Assembly (NCBI GenBank): GCA_050292445.1
Contig: JBNKLQ010000120.1
Coordinates: forward strand, 1 to 17,582
DNA from: Leptofilum sp050292445
GTDB lineage: Bacteria > Chloroflexota > Anaerolineae > Promineifilales > Promineifilaceae
DNA: 17,582 nt
Direction: 5' to 3'
Positions 8,135-14,856 of the stretch are shown here, piece by piece (position 1 is the stretch's first letter; each line of letters opens with the position of its first letter). The position numbers and the translations under genes were made by a program. The notes under the pieces were generated by a model. That model worked only from the letters and a program-made list of their open reading frames with translations, ran no database searches and had not been told where the DNA came from.

Positions 8135-8163
8135 AATATACAATAGGGCTGAATTGATGTCAA
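8135..8163 (-). promoter_or_regulatory. Sigma70-type promoter of the LacI/sugar operon
   Basis: On the minus strand TTGACA (8163-8158) and TATATT (8140-8135) are separated by exactly 17 bp. The -35 box is consensus and the -10 box differs from consensus at one position. Transcription would start near 8128, next to the LacI-type palindrome, and run through the regulator into the transporter and enzyme genes. Confidence 0.8.
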
Positions 8164-8316
8164 GGTTTTTGGGCAATTTGTCCAAATGTTGTGTGGCATA
8201 TAATAGTGGCAGCGTAATTTTGAGGTGTTTGACAATATGCACTTTTTGTTTGGGACAGTTTGGTAAAAGGTGTGTTCTCTAAACTTTACCAGGGCTAAAA
8301 TAGGAACGAATTTTCC

Positions 8317-8373
8317 ATTTTCCCGGAAACTACTTGCCAAGTTTAAGCACCAGAAGACAGTTTCCGGGAAAAT
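8317..8373 (-). terminator. Perfect 15-bp inverted repeat after the LTD/PLD gene, probable terminator
   Basis: ATTTTCCCGGAAACT (8317-8331) and AGTTTCCGGGAAAAT (8359-8373) are exact reverse complements with a 27-nt loop, 17 bp beyond the stop codon of the minus-strand gene ending at 8390. The position fits a 3' end structure. The loop is long and no strong U tract follows on the minus strand, so factor-dependent termination or transcript protection is as likely as intrinsic termination. Confidence 0.5.
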
Positions 8374-8389
8374 TTACCTCAACAATTGA

Positions 8390-10825
8390 TCATGGGAGTG
8401 TTCCTGGATTAGGAAATGCCCACTCCCGAAAGTCAACGGTACAGTCGTCTGTATCGCGGTCGTAAGGAAAACGCTCTAAGCTGGTGTTAAGTGTGGTGAC
8501 GGTGGCACAAGCAACGGTACCCGGATAGCTGCCTGTGCCGTAGGTGACGACATCCACAACCTGATCGCTGGCATTGCGCAAAATCACTTCATCGCCACCG
8601 TTGCCTAACTGGAGAAAGGTCGCTGGATTGCCCCAATTGGGATCGTCTATGAGGTTAGGTACGGCCGTATCCGTTGCCAAAATCTCAAAATCTGGTTTGA
8701 AGTTATGTGCGTTGAAGAATTCGGTGGCCGCCGTCGCCACCACAATGGTGCCGCCAGGGGCAATGGTGGTGCCCGGCGGAAAGCGGCGCACATCTTCAAA
8801 ATCGCCAGGATTCACGGCATCACCTAAGCTGTAATTGCTCAAATCGATGACCGATCCTGTGGGATTCACCAATTCGATGAACTCCCGTGCTTCAGAGCCA
8901 GTGGGGTCGTACAGCACTTCGCTGATGAGGACATAGGTGGCTGGCCCGATGTAATTGTTCAGCATGATGGGCAGGTAGATGGTTGCCCCCCAATCCCGCT
9001 GGAACAAGTCTGCCAGGTAAGCGTAAGCGGCGTTCGATTGCACTTGTAGCGCTAGCTCACGATTGCCTTTGCTGGATTGCTCGCTGCCGTTGAGGCTGCC
9101 CACATGCAAATAACCCTGGCCACCAATTTGCACCAGCACCATTTTGTTGTGGATGCCCAATCCGGCCGGATTGCCGGTTTTGCAAGCCAGTTCAAGTGAT
9201 TCGCCTTCGGCAATGCCATTGACGTAGGCGCAGGTGGCCGTGTTGCTGGTGGCGTCGCCGTCGTCAAACAGGCTGTCGAGCAGGATTTGCACGGAAGCAC
9301 CGCGACGGGCGGCGGCGATGTATGCTTCGACGCGCGGGCTGGGATCGTCTGTGGGGTTGGAGGAGGATGCTCCCCAGTACGGCCGTTCATCCAATTGCTC
9401 TACCAAAACTACATCGCCAGACCCGGCTTGCCCCACCAATCCCAGCAGCGAATCGGTGTCGCGCAGGCTGTTTTCTGGAGAATGGACCAGTTCATAACCA
9501 AAATTGCCGCTGAAAACGGCGGCGTTGGGGAAGCGTACTGTGTAGGTAATGCCACCGGATTCTAAATCGGGCACAAAGCCCGGGTCCGGCCCGCCAATGG
9601 TTGCGGTGTTGGTGATGTCCACATGGTTGGTAAAGTCAAAATCGACGTCGAACAGGCCTTGTACGTGGGCCACTACACCTGGTGCATCGGTGACCAAAAC
9701 GACGCCGCGCCGTCCCCAGGTGCCGTCTGCTTTGTTGTCGTTAGGCATAGAGTTGGGGCTGAGGTTTTCGCTGCTAATAATCACTTGTTGGCCGTCGATG
9801 AGGATGAATTTAGCGTGGAGGAAGCGATAGCGGTCATTGATGTCGTTGGGGTCGTCGCTGATCATGAACCAGCATTCACCACCAGCGGCTTCAATTTGCT
9901 GGCAGATATATTTTTCTTGGTCGGGAACACCGCCAATGGGTGCGCCTTCCAGCAAAATGGTGACGTCTACACCCCGATTCAGGGCGGCAATCAGGTCGTT
10001 GGCGATGGCCACATTTTCAAATGTCAGGCTTTCGATGGCGATGCTGGTTTGGGCGGCGTCCAGGTGCAGCTTGAGCGTTTCGTAGGCGTTGTCTGGGGCA
10101 ACGGCAATTGTGAGCGTGCTGGATTGGGTGAACTTGGCGGTCTGGAAGTAGGTGTCTAAATCCCAGCCAGGGTAGAGGACTTTACGGCCGTTCACTACAT
10201 CCCCCGTACTTTGCGCCCAATCAGCCGCTGTGTCCGTGTCTGGCACGGGCATCCCGCTGGTTTGGTCACGCATCCGGTAGAGAATTTGCCCTTTTTCGCT
10301 AAAGCCTGAGTATGGCTGAACGGCCGTACCGCTCCAACCTGTTTGCCCTGTATTACCCCCTTCGTAGACTAACGTATCTACGATGGCGCTAAAATCATCC
10401 AGCAGCACGACTTCATCACCTGTGTTCGTGAAGCCGGGCCATGAACCAGTCGTTTCGGGCACGCCAGGATGGGTATCTGATGCTTCAAAATCAGGTAAAA
10501 AACCAAATTGCCGGGCAAAGCCAGTCGCTTCGTTAGCGATCCAGATGGTTTCACCCGGAGCCAAATTCACACTGCTGGGCAAAGTGGTGGTGCCAGCTGC
10601 CCCATCGTTGAGTTGCCAGTTGCTAATGTCAACGGCCGTTTCCGAGACATTGATTAAACGAACAGCCTCATCAACATCTGAATTATTATCTTCAATCCCA
10701 TCATAATAAACCGCGTCGATGAGGATAGAAGTGCTGATAGCACTGGAGTGAGGAGCCAGGGTGGCCCAGAGAATGAGTAGGGGAAATACGGCCGTAGCCA
10801 GCAGGTACATAACTCTTTTCGTCAT
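8390..10825 (-). CDS. Secreted LTD-PLD-PLD-LTD protein (lamin-tail domains flanking a phospholipase-D-like/nuclease core)
   Basis: An 811-aa exported protein. A signal peptide (MTKRVMYLLATAVFPLLILW..., likely cleaved near SSA at 27-29) starts at the ATG preceded by AGGAGG. The frame stays open another 80 codons upstream, but that part overlaps the divergent promoter and the TetR gene. An N-terminal lamin-tail domain (about 33-155) has the motif ILIDAVYYDG...DEAVRLIN, and a second (about 630-770) has LISEVLYDPTGSEAREFIELVNPT. Between them are two phospholipase-D-like halves. The first has a full HxKx4D (His337, Lys339, Asp344) followed by SSEN. The second has His559 and Lys561, but Gln566 replaces Asp, with GSLNG following. 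The PLD superfamily includes lipases and nucleases; extracellular DNA or lipid cleavage is possible but unproven. The gene is monocistronic and holds five ACGGCCGT copies. Confidence 0.85.
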   Translation of the reverse strand: MTKRVMYLLATAVFPLLILWATLAPHSSAISTSILIDAVYYDGIEDNNSDVDEAVRLINVSETAVDISNWQLNDGAAGTTTLPSSVNLAPGETIWIANEATGFARQFGFLPDFEASDTHPGVPETTGSWPGFTNTGDEVVLLDDFSAIVDTLVYEGGNTGQTGWSGTAVQPYSGFSEKGQILYRMRDQTSGMPVPDTDTAADWAQSTGDVVNGRKVLYPGWDLDTYFQTAKFTQSSTLTIAVAPDNAYETLKLHLDAAQTSIAIESLTFENVAIANDLIAALNRGVDVTILLEGAPIGGVPDQEKYICQQIEAAGGECWFMISDDPNDINDRYRFLHAKFILIDGQQVIISSENLSPNSMPNDNKADGTWGRRGVVLVTDAPGVVAHVQGLFDVDFDFTNHVDITNTATIGGPDPGFVPDLESGGITYTVRFPNAAVFSGNFGYELVHSPENSLRDTDSLLGLVGQAGSGDVVLVEQLDERPYWGASSSNPTDDPSPRVEAYIAAARRGASVQILLDSLFDDGDATSNTATCAYVNGIAEGESLELACKTGNPAGLGIHNKMVLVQIGGQGYLHVGSLNGSEQSSKGNRELALQVQSNAAYAYLADLFQRDWGATIYLPIMLNNYIGPATYVLISEVLYDPTGSEAREFIELVNPTGSVIDLSNYSLGDAVNPGDFEDVRRFPPGTTIAPGGTIVVATAATEFFNAHNFKPDFEILATDTAVPNLIDDPNWGNPATFLQLGNGGDEVILRNASDQVVDVVTYGTGSYPGTVACATVTTLNTSLERFPYDRDTDDCTVDFREWAFPNPGTLP

Positions 10826-10831
10826 CACATC

Positions 10832-10837
10832 CCTCCT
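10832..10837 (-). promoter_or_regulatory. Shine-Dalgarno AGGAGG that fixes the start of the LTD/PLD gene
   Basis: On the minus strand AGGAGG lies 6 nt before the ATG at 10825-10823, which opens directly into a signal peptide. This rules against the longer open frame reaching 11065. Confidence 0.85.
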
Positions 10838-10850
10838 AATGGATGGTGGC

Positions 10851-10868
10851 TGAGTGCAGGCGCACTCA
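10851..10868. promoter_or_regulatory. Small inverted repeat in the leader of the LTD/PLD gene
   Basis: TGAGTGC (10851-10857) and GCACTCA (10862-10868) form a 7-bp stem with a 4-nt loop. The right arm also forms part of a palindrome ACTCATGAGT (10864-10873), so TGAGT-type half-sites occur three times. A candidate TATACT -10 box (minus strand, 10876-10871) is adjacent, but no good -35 was found at the right distance. It may be an operator or a leader hairpin. Confidence 0.35.
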
Positions 10869-10969
10869 TGAGTATAAATTTTGGAGAATGTTTGGGGCAC
10901 GAGATGCCCGTTTCCTGAAGTGTACCCAGGGTATTGTGGGGGTGCAAAAAAAAAAGCCTTTTTATGGAC

Positions 10970-10998
10970 TTGACAGTCTAGACTTACTGGTCTAATAT
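10970..10998 (+). promoter_or_regulatory. Sigma70-type promoter of the TetR gene
   Basis: TTGACA (10970-10975), a 17-bp spacer and TAATAT (10993-10998) make a near-consensus promoter, with a start of transcription expected near 11005 and a leader of about 32 nt. A run of ten A residues (10946-10955) lies 14 bp upstream and could act as an UP-type element or bend. Confidence 0.82.
10975..10994. promoter_or_regulatory. Probable TetR autoregulatory operator in the promoter spacer
   Basis: Two overlapping inverted repeats fill the spacer: AGTCTAGACT (10975-10984, perfect 10-bp palindrome) and TAGAC-TTACTG-GTCTA (10979-10994, 5-bp arms). Placement between the -35 and -10 boxes of the regulator's own promoter is where TetR-family repressors commonly bind. 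Binding is inferred. Confidence 0.6.
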
Positions 10999-11036
10999 TC
11001 TGGTATGGACAATTTGGCTTTAAGAAAGGGGGATGC

Positions 11037-11648
11037 ATGAGTTTTACGAAGTCCTTTGAACACAAGCAAAAATTGCTAGACGCTGCGCTGGCAGAATTTA
11101 ATACCTACGGCTATGAACAGGCATCGATTAACCGAATTTTAGACAAAGCAGGCATGAGCAAAGGGCAGTTCTATTACCATTTCAAAAACAAGGAAGGCTT
11201 GTATTTTGCCCTGATGGAGCTGGGGATTGAAAAAAAGTTGGCATATTTTGCCAACCACAATCTCCTAGAGGATGCACCCACTGATATTTTTAGCTTGTTC
11301 AAAATGCAGATTCGGTACGGGCTGGCTTTTGCCACGGAATATCCAGCTATTTATCAGTTAAGTCAGGCTTTTTTGCGCGAAAAGGGCAATCCGATTTATG
11401 AAAAAGTGCTGGCCAAGCACGACTTTCAGGAAAATGAAGAGATGGGCCAAATGATTGAAGCGGCGTACGCACGTGGTGAATTTCAGGAGGGTTTTCCGCT
11501 GGCGTTTATTAAGCAGATGATTGGCTATTTGTTTAACCAGGTGGCTGATTTTGCTGACCTGGACAATCCAGCTGAGATGGAGCAGAACTTGAATTATTTG
11601 ATTGATTTTATGAAAAACGGGTTGGCAAAAAATGTGGTTGGCGGCTAG
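11037..11648 (+). CDS. TetR/AcrR-family transcriptional regulator
   Basis: A 203-aa regulator of normal family length. The N-terminal helix-turn-helix reads LLDAALAEFNTYGYEQASINRILDKAGMSKGQFYYHFKNKEGLYFAL (about 13-59), the classic TetR pattern with YYHF before the core domain. The C-terminal ligand and dimer domain is variable and gives no hint of the inducer. AAAGGGGG supports the ATG at 11037. An out-of-frame ATG at 11033 is ignored. The gene lies 80 bp before the ABC exporter on the same strand and is divergent from the secreted LTD/PLD gene. It is likely to control itself and the exporter, and possibly the divergent gene, since the operator lies in their shared region. Confidence 0.93.
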   Translation: MSFTKSFEHKQKLLDAALAEFNTYGYEQASINRILDKAGMSKGQFYYHFKNKEGLYFALMELGIEKKLAYFANHNLLEDAPTDIFSLFKMQIRYGLAFATEYPAIYQLSQAFLREKGNPIYEKVLAKHDFQENEEMGQMIEAAYARGEFQEGFPLAFIKQMIGYLFNQVADFADLDNPAEMEQNLNYLIDFMKNGLAKNVVGG

Positions 11649-11685
11649 TGGCTGGTGGCTCGTGGTTAGTCTGTTGACTAGCCGC
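11641..11685. repeat. Inverted repeat over the TetR stop codon with GGCT-GTGG-type degenerate repeats in its loop
   Basis: GCGGCTAGT (11641-11649) and ACTAGCCGC (11677-11685) pair over 9 bp with a 27-nt loop. The stem includes the TetR stop codon (11646-11648). The loop consists of GGCTGGTGGCTCGTGG-like degenerate direct repeats, as if a short unit had been copied. A T-rich run (TTTTCTTTTTT) follows about 20 bp later. It may attenuate transcription between regulator and exporter, or be a decayed intergenic repeat element. Confidence 0.4.
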
Positions 11686-11717
11686 AAGCCGTTATCTACT
11701 ATCAACTTTTCTTTTTT

Positions 11718-11723
11718 AAGGAG
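11718..11723 (+). promoter_or_regulatory. Shine-Dalgarno AAGGAG that sets the exporter ATPase start
   Basis: AAGGAG ends 5 nt before the ATG at 11729. A GTG at 11723 lies in the same frame but overlaps the site itself, so the ATG is preferred. Confidence 0.8.
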
Positions 11724-11728
11724 TGGCG

Positions 11729-12589
11729 ATGAAAAATTTGGCAATTGAGGCAGAGGACTTAACGTATCAATATGGAGAGTTAACGGCCGTTGATCACATC
11801 AACTTCCAGGTAGCCGAAGGCGAAATCCTTGGTTTCCTCGGGCCAAATGGTGCGGGGAAATCCACCACCGTGCGCATGTTGACAGGACAGCTGCTGCCCA
11901 AAACAGGCAAAGCAACCCTGATGGGTATGGATGTTGTGCGGCAGACCAAACAGATTCAGGCCCAAATTGGGGTCTGTTTTGAAAACACGAATCTGTATGA
12001 GCAGATGAGCGCCCTGGATAACCTGAATCTGTTTGCCCGACTGTACGGCTGCGATGCCGACGCTGAGGCCATGCTGACCCGAGTCGGGCTGGAAGGGCGC
12101 GGCAAGGACAAGGTGGAAACTTATTCCAAAGGGATGAAGCAGCGCCTTATGGTCGCCCGTGCGCTCATCAATCAACCGCGCATCCTCTTTTTAGATGAGC
12201 CGACGGATGGACTAGACCCCGTTTCTTCGGAGACAATTCGCAACATCATTAAAGAAGAGCAGGCGCGGGGCACCACGGTTTTCCTGACGACCCACGATAT
12301 GCTGGAGGCAGACAAACTGTCTGACCAGGTGGCGTTTATCAACCAGGGTAAGATTGTGGCTCTGGATACACCACACAAACTCAAGCAGCAGTATGGTAAG
12401 CGGGCCGTCATGGCGGAAGTGGAGTTGGCAGACGGCCGTTTAGAAACCCGCGAAATCACCCTGGATGAAGCCAACACGGGAACGGCCGTTGCTGACCTGT
12501 TTGCCAACGAAAAAGTCGTCACCTTACATAGTGAAGAGGCGACCCTGGAAGATATTTTCATCCAGATTACTGGACGGAGCTTAGTATGA
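11729..12589 (+). CDS. ABC exporter ATP-binding protein (DrrA/NatA-like)
   Basis: Cytoplasmic ATPase of 286 aa that powers the two membrane subunits encoded next. Walker A is GPNGAGKST (38-46), the signature is YSKGM followed by KQRL (132-140), Walker B is RILFLDEPTDGLDP (Asp156, Glu157), and the switch histidine is His189 in TTHDM. The Q-loop position reads CFENTNLY, with Glu rather than Gln, and the signature departs from LSGGQ; YSKGM with following KQR is common in the NatA/DrrA type of drug and sodium exporters. A C-terminal accessory segment follows (about 215-286). The last codons overlap the next gene by ATGA. Two ACGGCCGT copies 50 bp apart near the end are read as DGR and TAV, in different frames. 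Confidence 0.93.
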   Translation: MKNLAIEAEDLTYQYGELTAVDHINFQVAEGEILGFLGPNGAGKSTTVRMLTGQLLPKTGKATLMGMDVVRQTKQIQAQIGVCFENTNLYEQMSALDNLNLFARLYGCDADAEAMLTRVGLEGRGKDKVETYSKGMKQRLMVARALINQPRILFLDEPTDGLDPVSSETIRNIIKEEQARGTTVFLTTHDMLEADKLSDQVAFINQGKIVALDTPHKLKQQYGKRAVMAEVELADGRLETREITLDEANTGTAVADLFANEKVVTLHSEEATLEDIFIQITGRSLV

Positions 12590-13644
12590 ACGGCCGTATT
12601 ATTCTTGCATTGATTAAAAAGGATATCCAGGTCTTTTTCAGTAACCAGTTTTTTGCTCTGATTACGGCTCTCGCTCTGGTGGCCTACTTGGGCATTTACT
12701 TCGCCATGCCGTCTACCGTAGACGAAACCATAGAAATGGCTATCTTTGCTCCCAGCATCCCCCTACAGTTTGCCGATACATTGGAAGATGACGGGGTGGT
12801 GCTGAAAAATATGGAGTCGAAGGTGGCGCTGGAAACGGCCGTTACCGACAACGAATATGCGGTGGGTGTGATTTTGCCAGAAGAACTCACTCAGGCGCTA
12901 GCCACTGGCGAACAGGGTCAGATTGAACTTTACTTTAGCCCCGATTTCCCGGAAGAACTCAAAGAAGCATATATCATCTTCTTTGAAGAAATTGGCTATG
13001 CGCTGGCTGGACAACCGTTCAACATCGACGTTCACGAGGAGATTTTGGGTGTAGACAGGGCTGGAAACCAGATTCCCCAGCGAGAAAAGATGCTGCCATT
13101 CTTTGCTGTCCTCGTCCTTACCATGGAAACGCTGGGCTTAGCCAGCCTCATCAGCAGCGAAATCGAATCAGGCACGCTGCAAGCGCTGCTCATCACCCCC
13201 ATGCGCATGGAAGGGCTGTTTATCGCTAAAGGCACGGTGGGTGTTGGCTTGGCATTTTTCCAGGCGGTGGTGCTCATGGCCGTGACGGGCGGCTTGAGCC
13301 AGCAGCCGCTGCTCATCATTGTGGCGCTGCTGCTAGGATCACTGCTGGTTACCGGGCTGGGCTTTTTGCTGGCTTCCGTCGCAACCGACCTCATGTCGGT
13401 GATGTCCTGGGGCGTACCCATCATCTTGCTGCTGAGCTTACCTGCTATGAGCCTGCTGCTGCCGGGCTTGACTACCGACTGGGTAAAGGTACTCCCATCT
13501 TACTATTTGATTGATACGGTGTACCAGGCGGTTAACTTCAACCTGAGCTGGGCAGATGCGGGATCGAATTTGCTGATATTGGCCGCCTTCTCCCTGGCCT
13601 TTATGGGATTGGGCATTGTGGTATTGCGGAGGAAATTCCAATGA
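12586..13644 (+). CDS. ABC-2 type exporter permease, first subunit
   Basis: Membrane subunit of 352 aa. One transmembrane helix near the N-terminus (about 22-41) is followed by a large hydrophilic domain facing outwards (about 45-165). Five or so helices form the C-terminal half, including MLPFFAVLVLTMETLGLASLISSEIESGTLQALLITP, the ABC-2 segment with the ExxxGT motif that contacts the ATPase. The pattern matches ABC-2 exporters of the NatB/DrrB kind. The start overlaps the ATPase stop by ATGA, and the gene's end overlaps the second permease in the same way, so all three are translationally coupled. Substrate is unknown; drugs, lipids and small peptides are all possible. Confidence 0.9.
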   Translation: MNGRIILALIKKDIQVFFSNQFFALITALALVAYLGIYFAMPSTVDETIEMAIFAPSIPLQFADTLEDDGVVLKNMESKVALETAVTDNEYAVGVILPEELTQALATGEQGQIELYFSPDFPEELKEAYIIFFEEIGYALAGQPFNIDVHEEILGVDRAGNQIPQREKMLPFFAVLVLTMETLGLASLISSEIESGTLQALLITPMRMEGLFIAKGTVGVGLAFFQAVVLMAVTGGLSQQPLLIIVALLLGSLLVTGLGFLLASVATDLMSVMSWGVPIILLLSLPAMSLLLPGLTTDWVKVLPSYYLIDTVYQAVNFNLSWADAGSNLLILAAFSLAFMGLGIVVLRRKFQ

Positions 13645-14714
13645 GTTTACGACGTGTGGGTGTGTTATTGGGCAAAGAGTTTGTGCGTGGACCACGCAAT
13701 TTCATGTTTATTTTCGCCCTGGTGGTACCGATTGTGTTCACCCTGGTGCTCACGTTGCTGTTTGGTACTTTCTTTTCTGGCAAGCCAAAGCTGGGCGTGG
13801 CCGACGCGGGTAGTTCTCGGTTGGTGACACAGGCCAAAGAGGTAGACTCAATCATTGTGAATGAGTATGAATCTGACGAAGCGCTGCGCGAGGCGGTGCT
13901 GGCTGGCGCGGTGGATGTGGGACTGACGCTGCCGGAGACGTTTGACACGGCCGTTCAAACCGGAGACAGCGTCGAGATTGAAGCGTACATTTGGGGCGAA
14001 AGTTTGCTGCAAGACCGGGCCATCCTGGGTACCTCCATTGCCGTCTGGATTCGCACCATTGCCGGGCAGGAAAGGCCAGTAGAAATTGTAGCGACGACAT
14101 TGGGGGATGAAACGGCCGTTCCCTGGGAAGATCGCCTGCTGCCCTTTGTCGTGCTCATCACCATCATGCTTGGTGGCATTATGGTGCCCGCCACCTCGTT
14201 GGTAGATGAAAAGATGAAGCGCACCCTGACGGCGCTCACCACCACGCCAACCTCGATAGGTGAAGTGTATCTGGCCAAAGGGCTGCTGGGCGTCATCATT
14301 GGCGTGGTGATGGGTGTGGTGACGTTGACCATGAACCGCGCCTTTGGCAGCCAGCCGCTGCTGCTGGTAGCGTTGCTGGCCCTTGGCGGCGTGCTGGCCT
14401 CTGCCTTTGGCATTTTGCTGGGGATGCTGTTGAAGGACATTAATTCGCTGTTTGCCACCATCAAGGGGCTTGGCATTCTGCTCTACGCGCCAGCGATTGT
14501 CTACCTATTCCCCACGCTGCCAGAGTGGATTGGACGCATCTTCCCCACCTACTACATCATCGGCCCGATTATGGAGGTGACGCAGCAGGGAGCCAGCTTC
14601 GGCGACATTGCCCAAGATGTGGCTATTCTTATCGGTATTATCTTGCTGGTCGTGGGTATTATTGCCTTATTGGCACGACGCGCACGGCAGGGTGGGGCCT
14701 TGGCCGCAGCTTAA
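13641..14714 (+). CDS. ABC-2 type exporter permease, second subunit
   Basis: Membrane subunit of 357 aa with the same layout as the gene before it: N-terminal helix (about 21-42), an external domain (about 45-165), then MLGGIMVPATSLVDEKMKRTLTALTTTP and four or five further helices. The parallel architecture suggests the pair arose by duplication and forms a heterodimer. The start overlaps the preceding stop by ATGA, and a strong terminator follows 36 bp after the stop. External-domain ACGGCCGT copies are both read as TAV (13947 and 14112). Confidence 0.9.
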   Translation: MSLRRVGVLLGKEFVRGPRNFMFIFALVVPIVFTLVLTLLFGTFFSGKPKLGVADAGSSRLVTQAKEVDSIIVNEYESDEALREAVLAGAVDVGLTLPETFDTAVQTGDSVEIEAYIWGESLLQDRAILGTSIAVWIRTIAGQERPVEIVATTLGDETAVPWEDRLLPFVVLITIMLGGIMVPATSLVDEKMKRTLTALTTTPTSIGEVYLAKGLLGVIIGVVMGVVTLTMNRAFGSQPLLLVALLALGGVLASAFGILLGMLLKDINSLFATIKGLGILLYAPAIVYLFPTLPEWIGRIFPTYYIIGPIMEVTQQGASFGDIAQDVAILIGIILLVVGIIALLARRARQGGALAAA

Positions 14715-14749
14715 CAAACGCCCCACTGCCAGAATTAGTTGTTACAATT

Positions 14750-14791
14750 AACCGGAAATGGCTGGAAACGGCCGTTTCCGGTTTTGTTTTT
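14750..14791 (+). terminator. Intrinsic terminator of the ABC exporter operon, built on the ACGGCCGT palindrome
   Basis: AACCGGAAA (14750-14758) pairs with TTTCCGGTT (14775-14783), and a competing perfect palindrome GGAAACGGCCGTTTCC (14764-14779) lies inside. A T-rich tract TTTTGTTTTT (14782-14791) follows. The site is 36 bp after the last exporter gene and 66 bp before the P450 start, so the two are probably separate transcripts. Confidence 0.8.
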
Positions 14792-14841
14792 GCCAAATCG
14801 AGGATGCCAACTCCTCTTTCCTGTGAAGATTGTGGATAAAT

Positions 14842-14849
14842 AAAGGAAG
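14842..14849 (+). promoter_or_regulatory. Shine-Dalgarno AAAGGAAG that sets the P450 start
   Basis: The site ends 7 nt before the ATG at 14857. An in-frame TTG nine codons earlier has no such support and adds a non-conserved stub. Confidence 0.8.
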
Positions 14850-14856
14850 TAACCCA

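Larger units (their letters stand above)
8018..8389. other. 372-bp intergenic region holding the operon promoter and a 3' hairpin
   Basis: From low to high coordinate this gap holds the 5' leader of the LacI gene (about 110 nt), a cluster of GGAACC half-sites, the minus-strand promoter, an AT-rich stretch with nothing recognisable (about 8165-8316), and a perfect 15-bp inverted repeat just beyond the 3' end of the next gene. Open frames of 60-80 codons occur on both strands but have no ribosome binding site and no family resemblance. Confidence 0.7.

Noticed and set aside
10826..11065. 80-codon N-terminal extension of the LTD/PLD protein
   Set aside because: It overlaps the TetR promoter and start, lacks a ribosome site and would bury a clear signal peptide; the ATG at 10825 has AGGAGG and opens with that signal.
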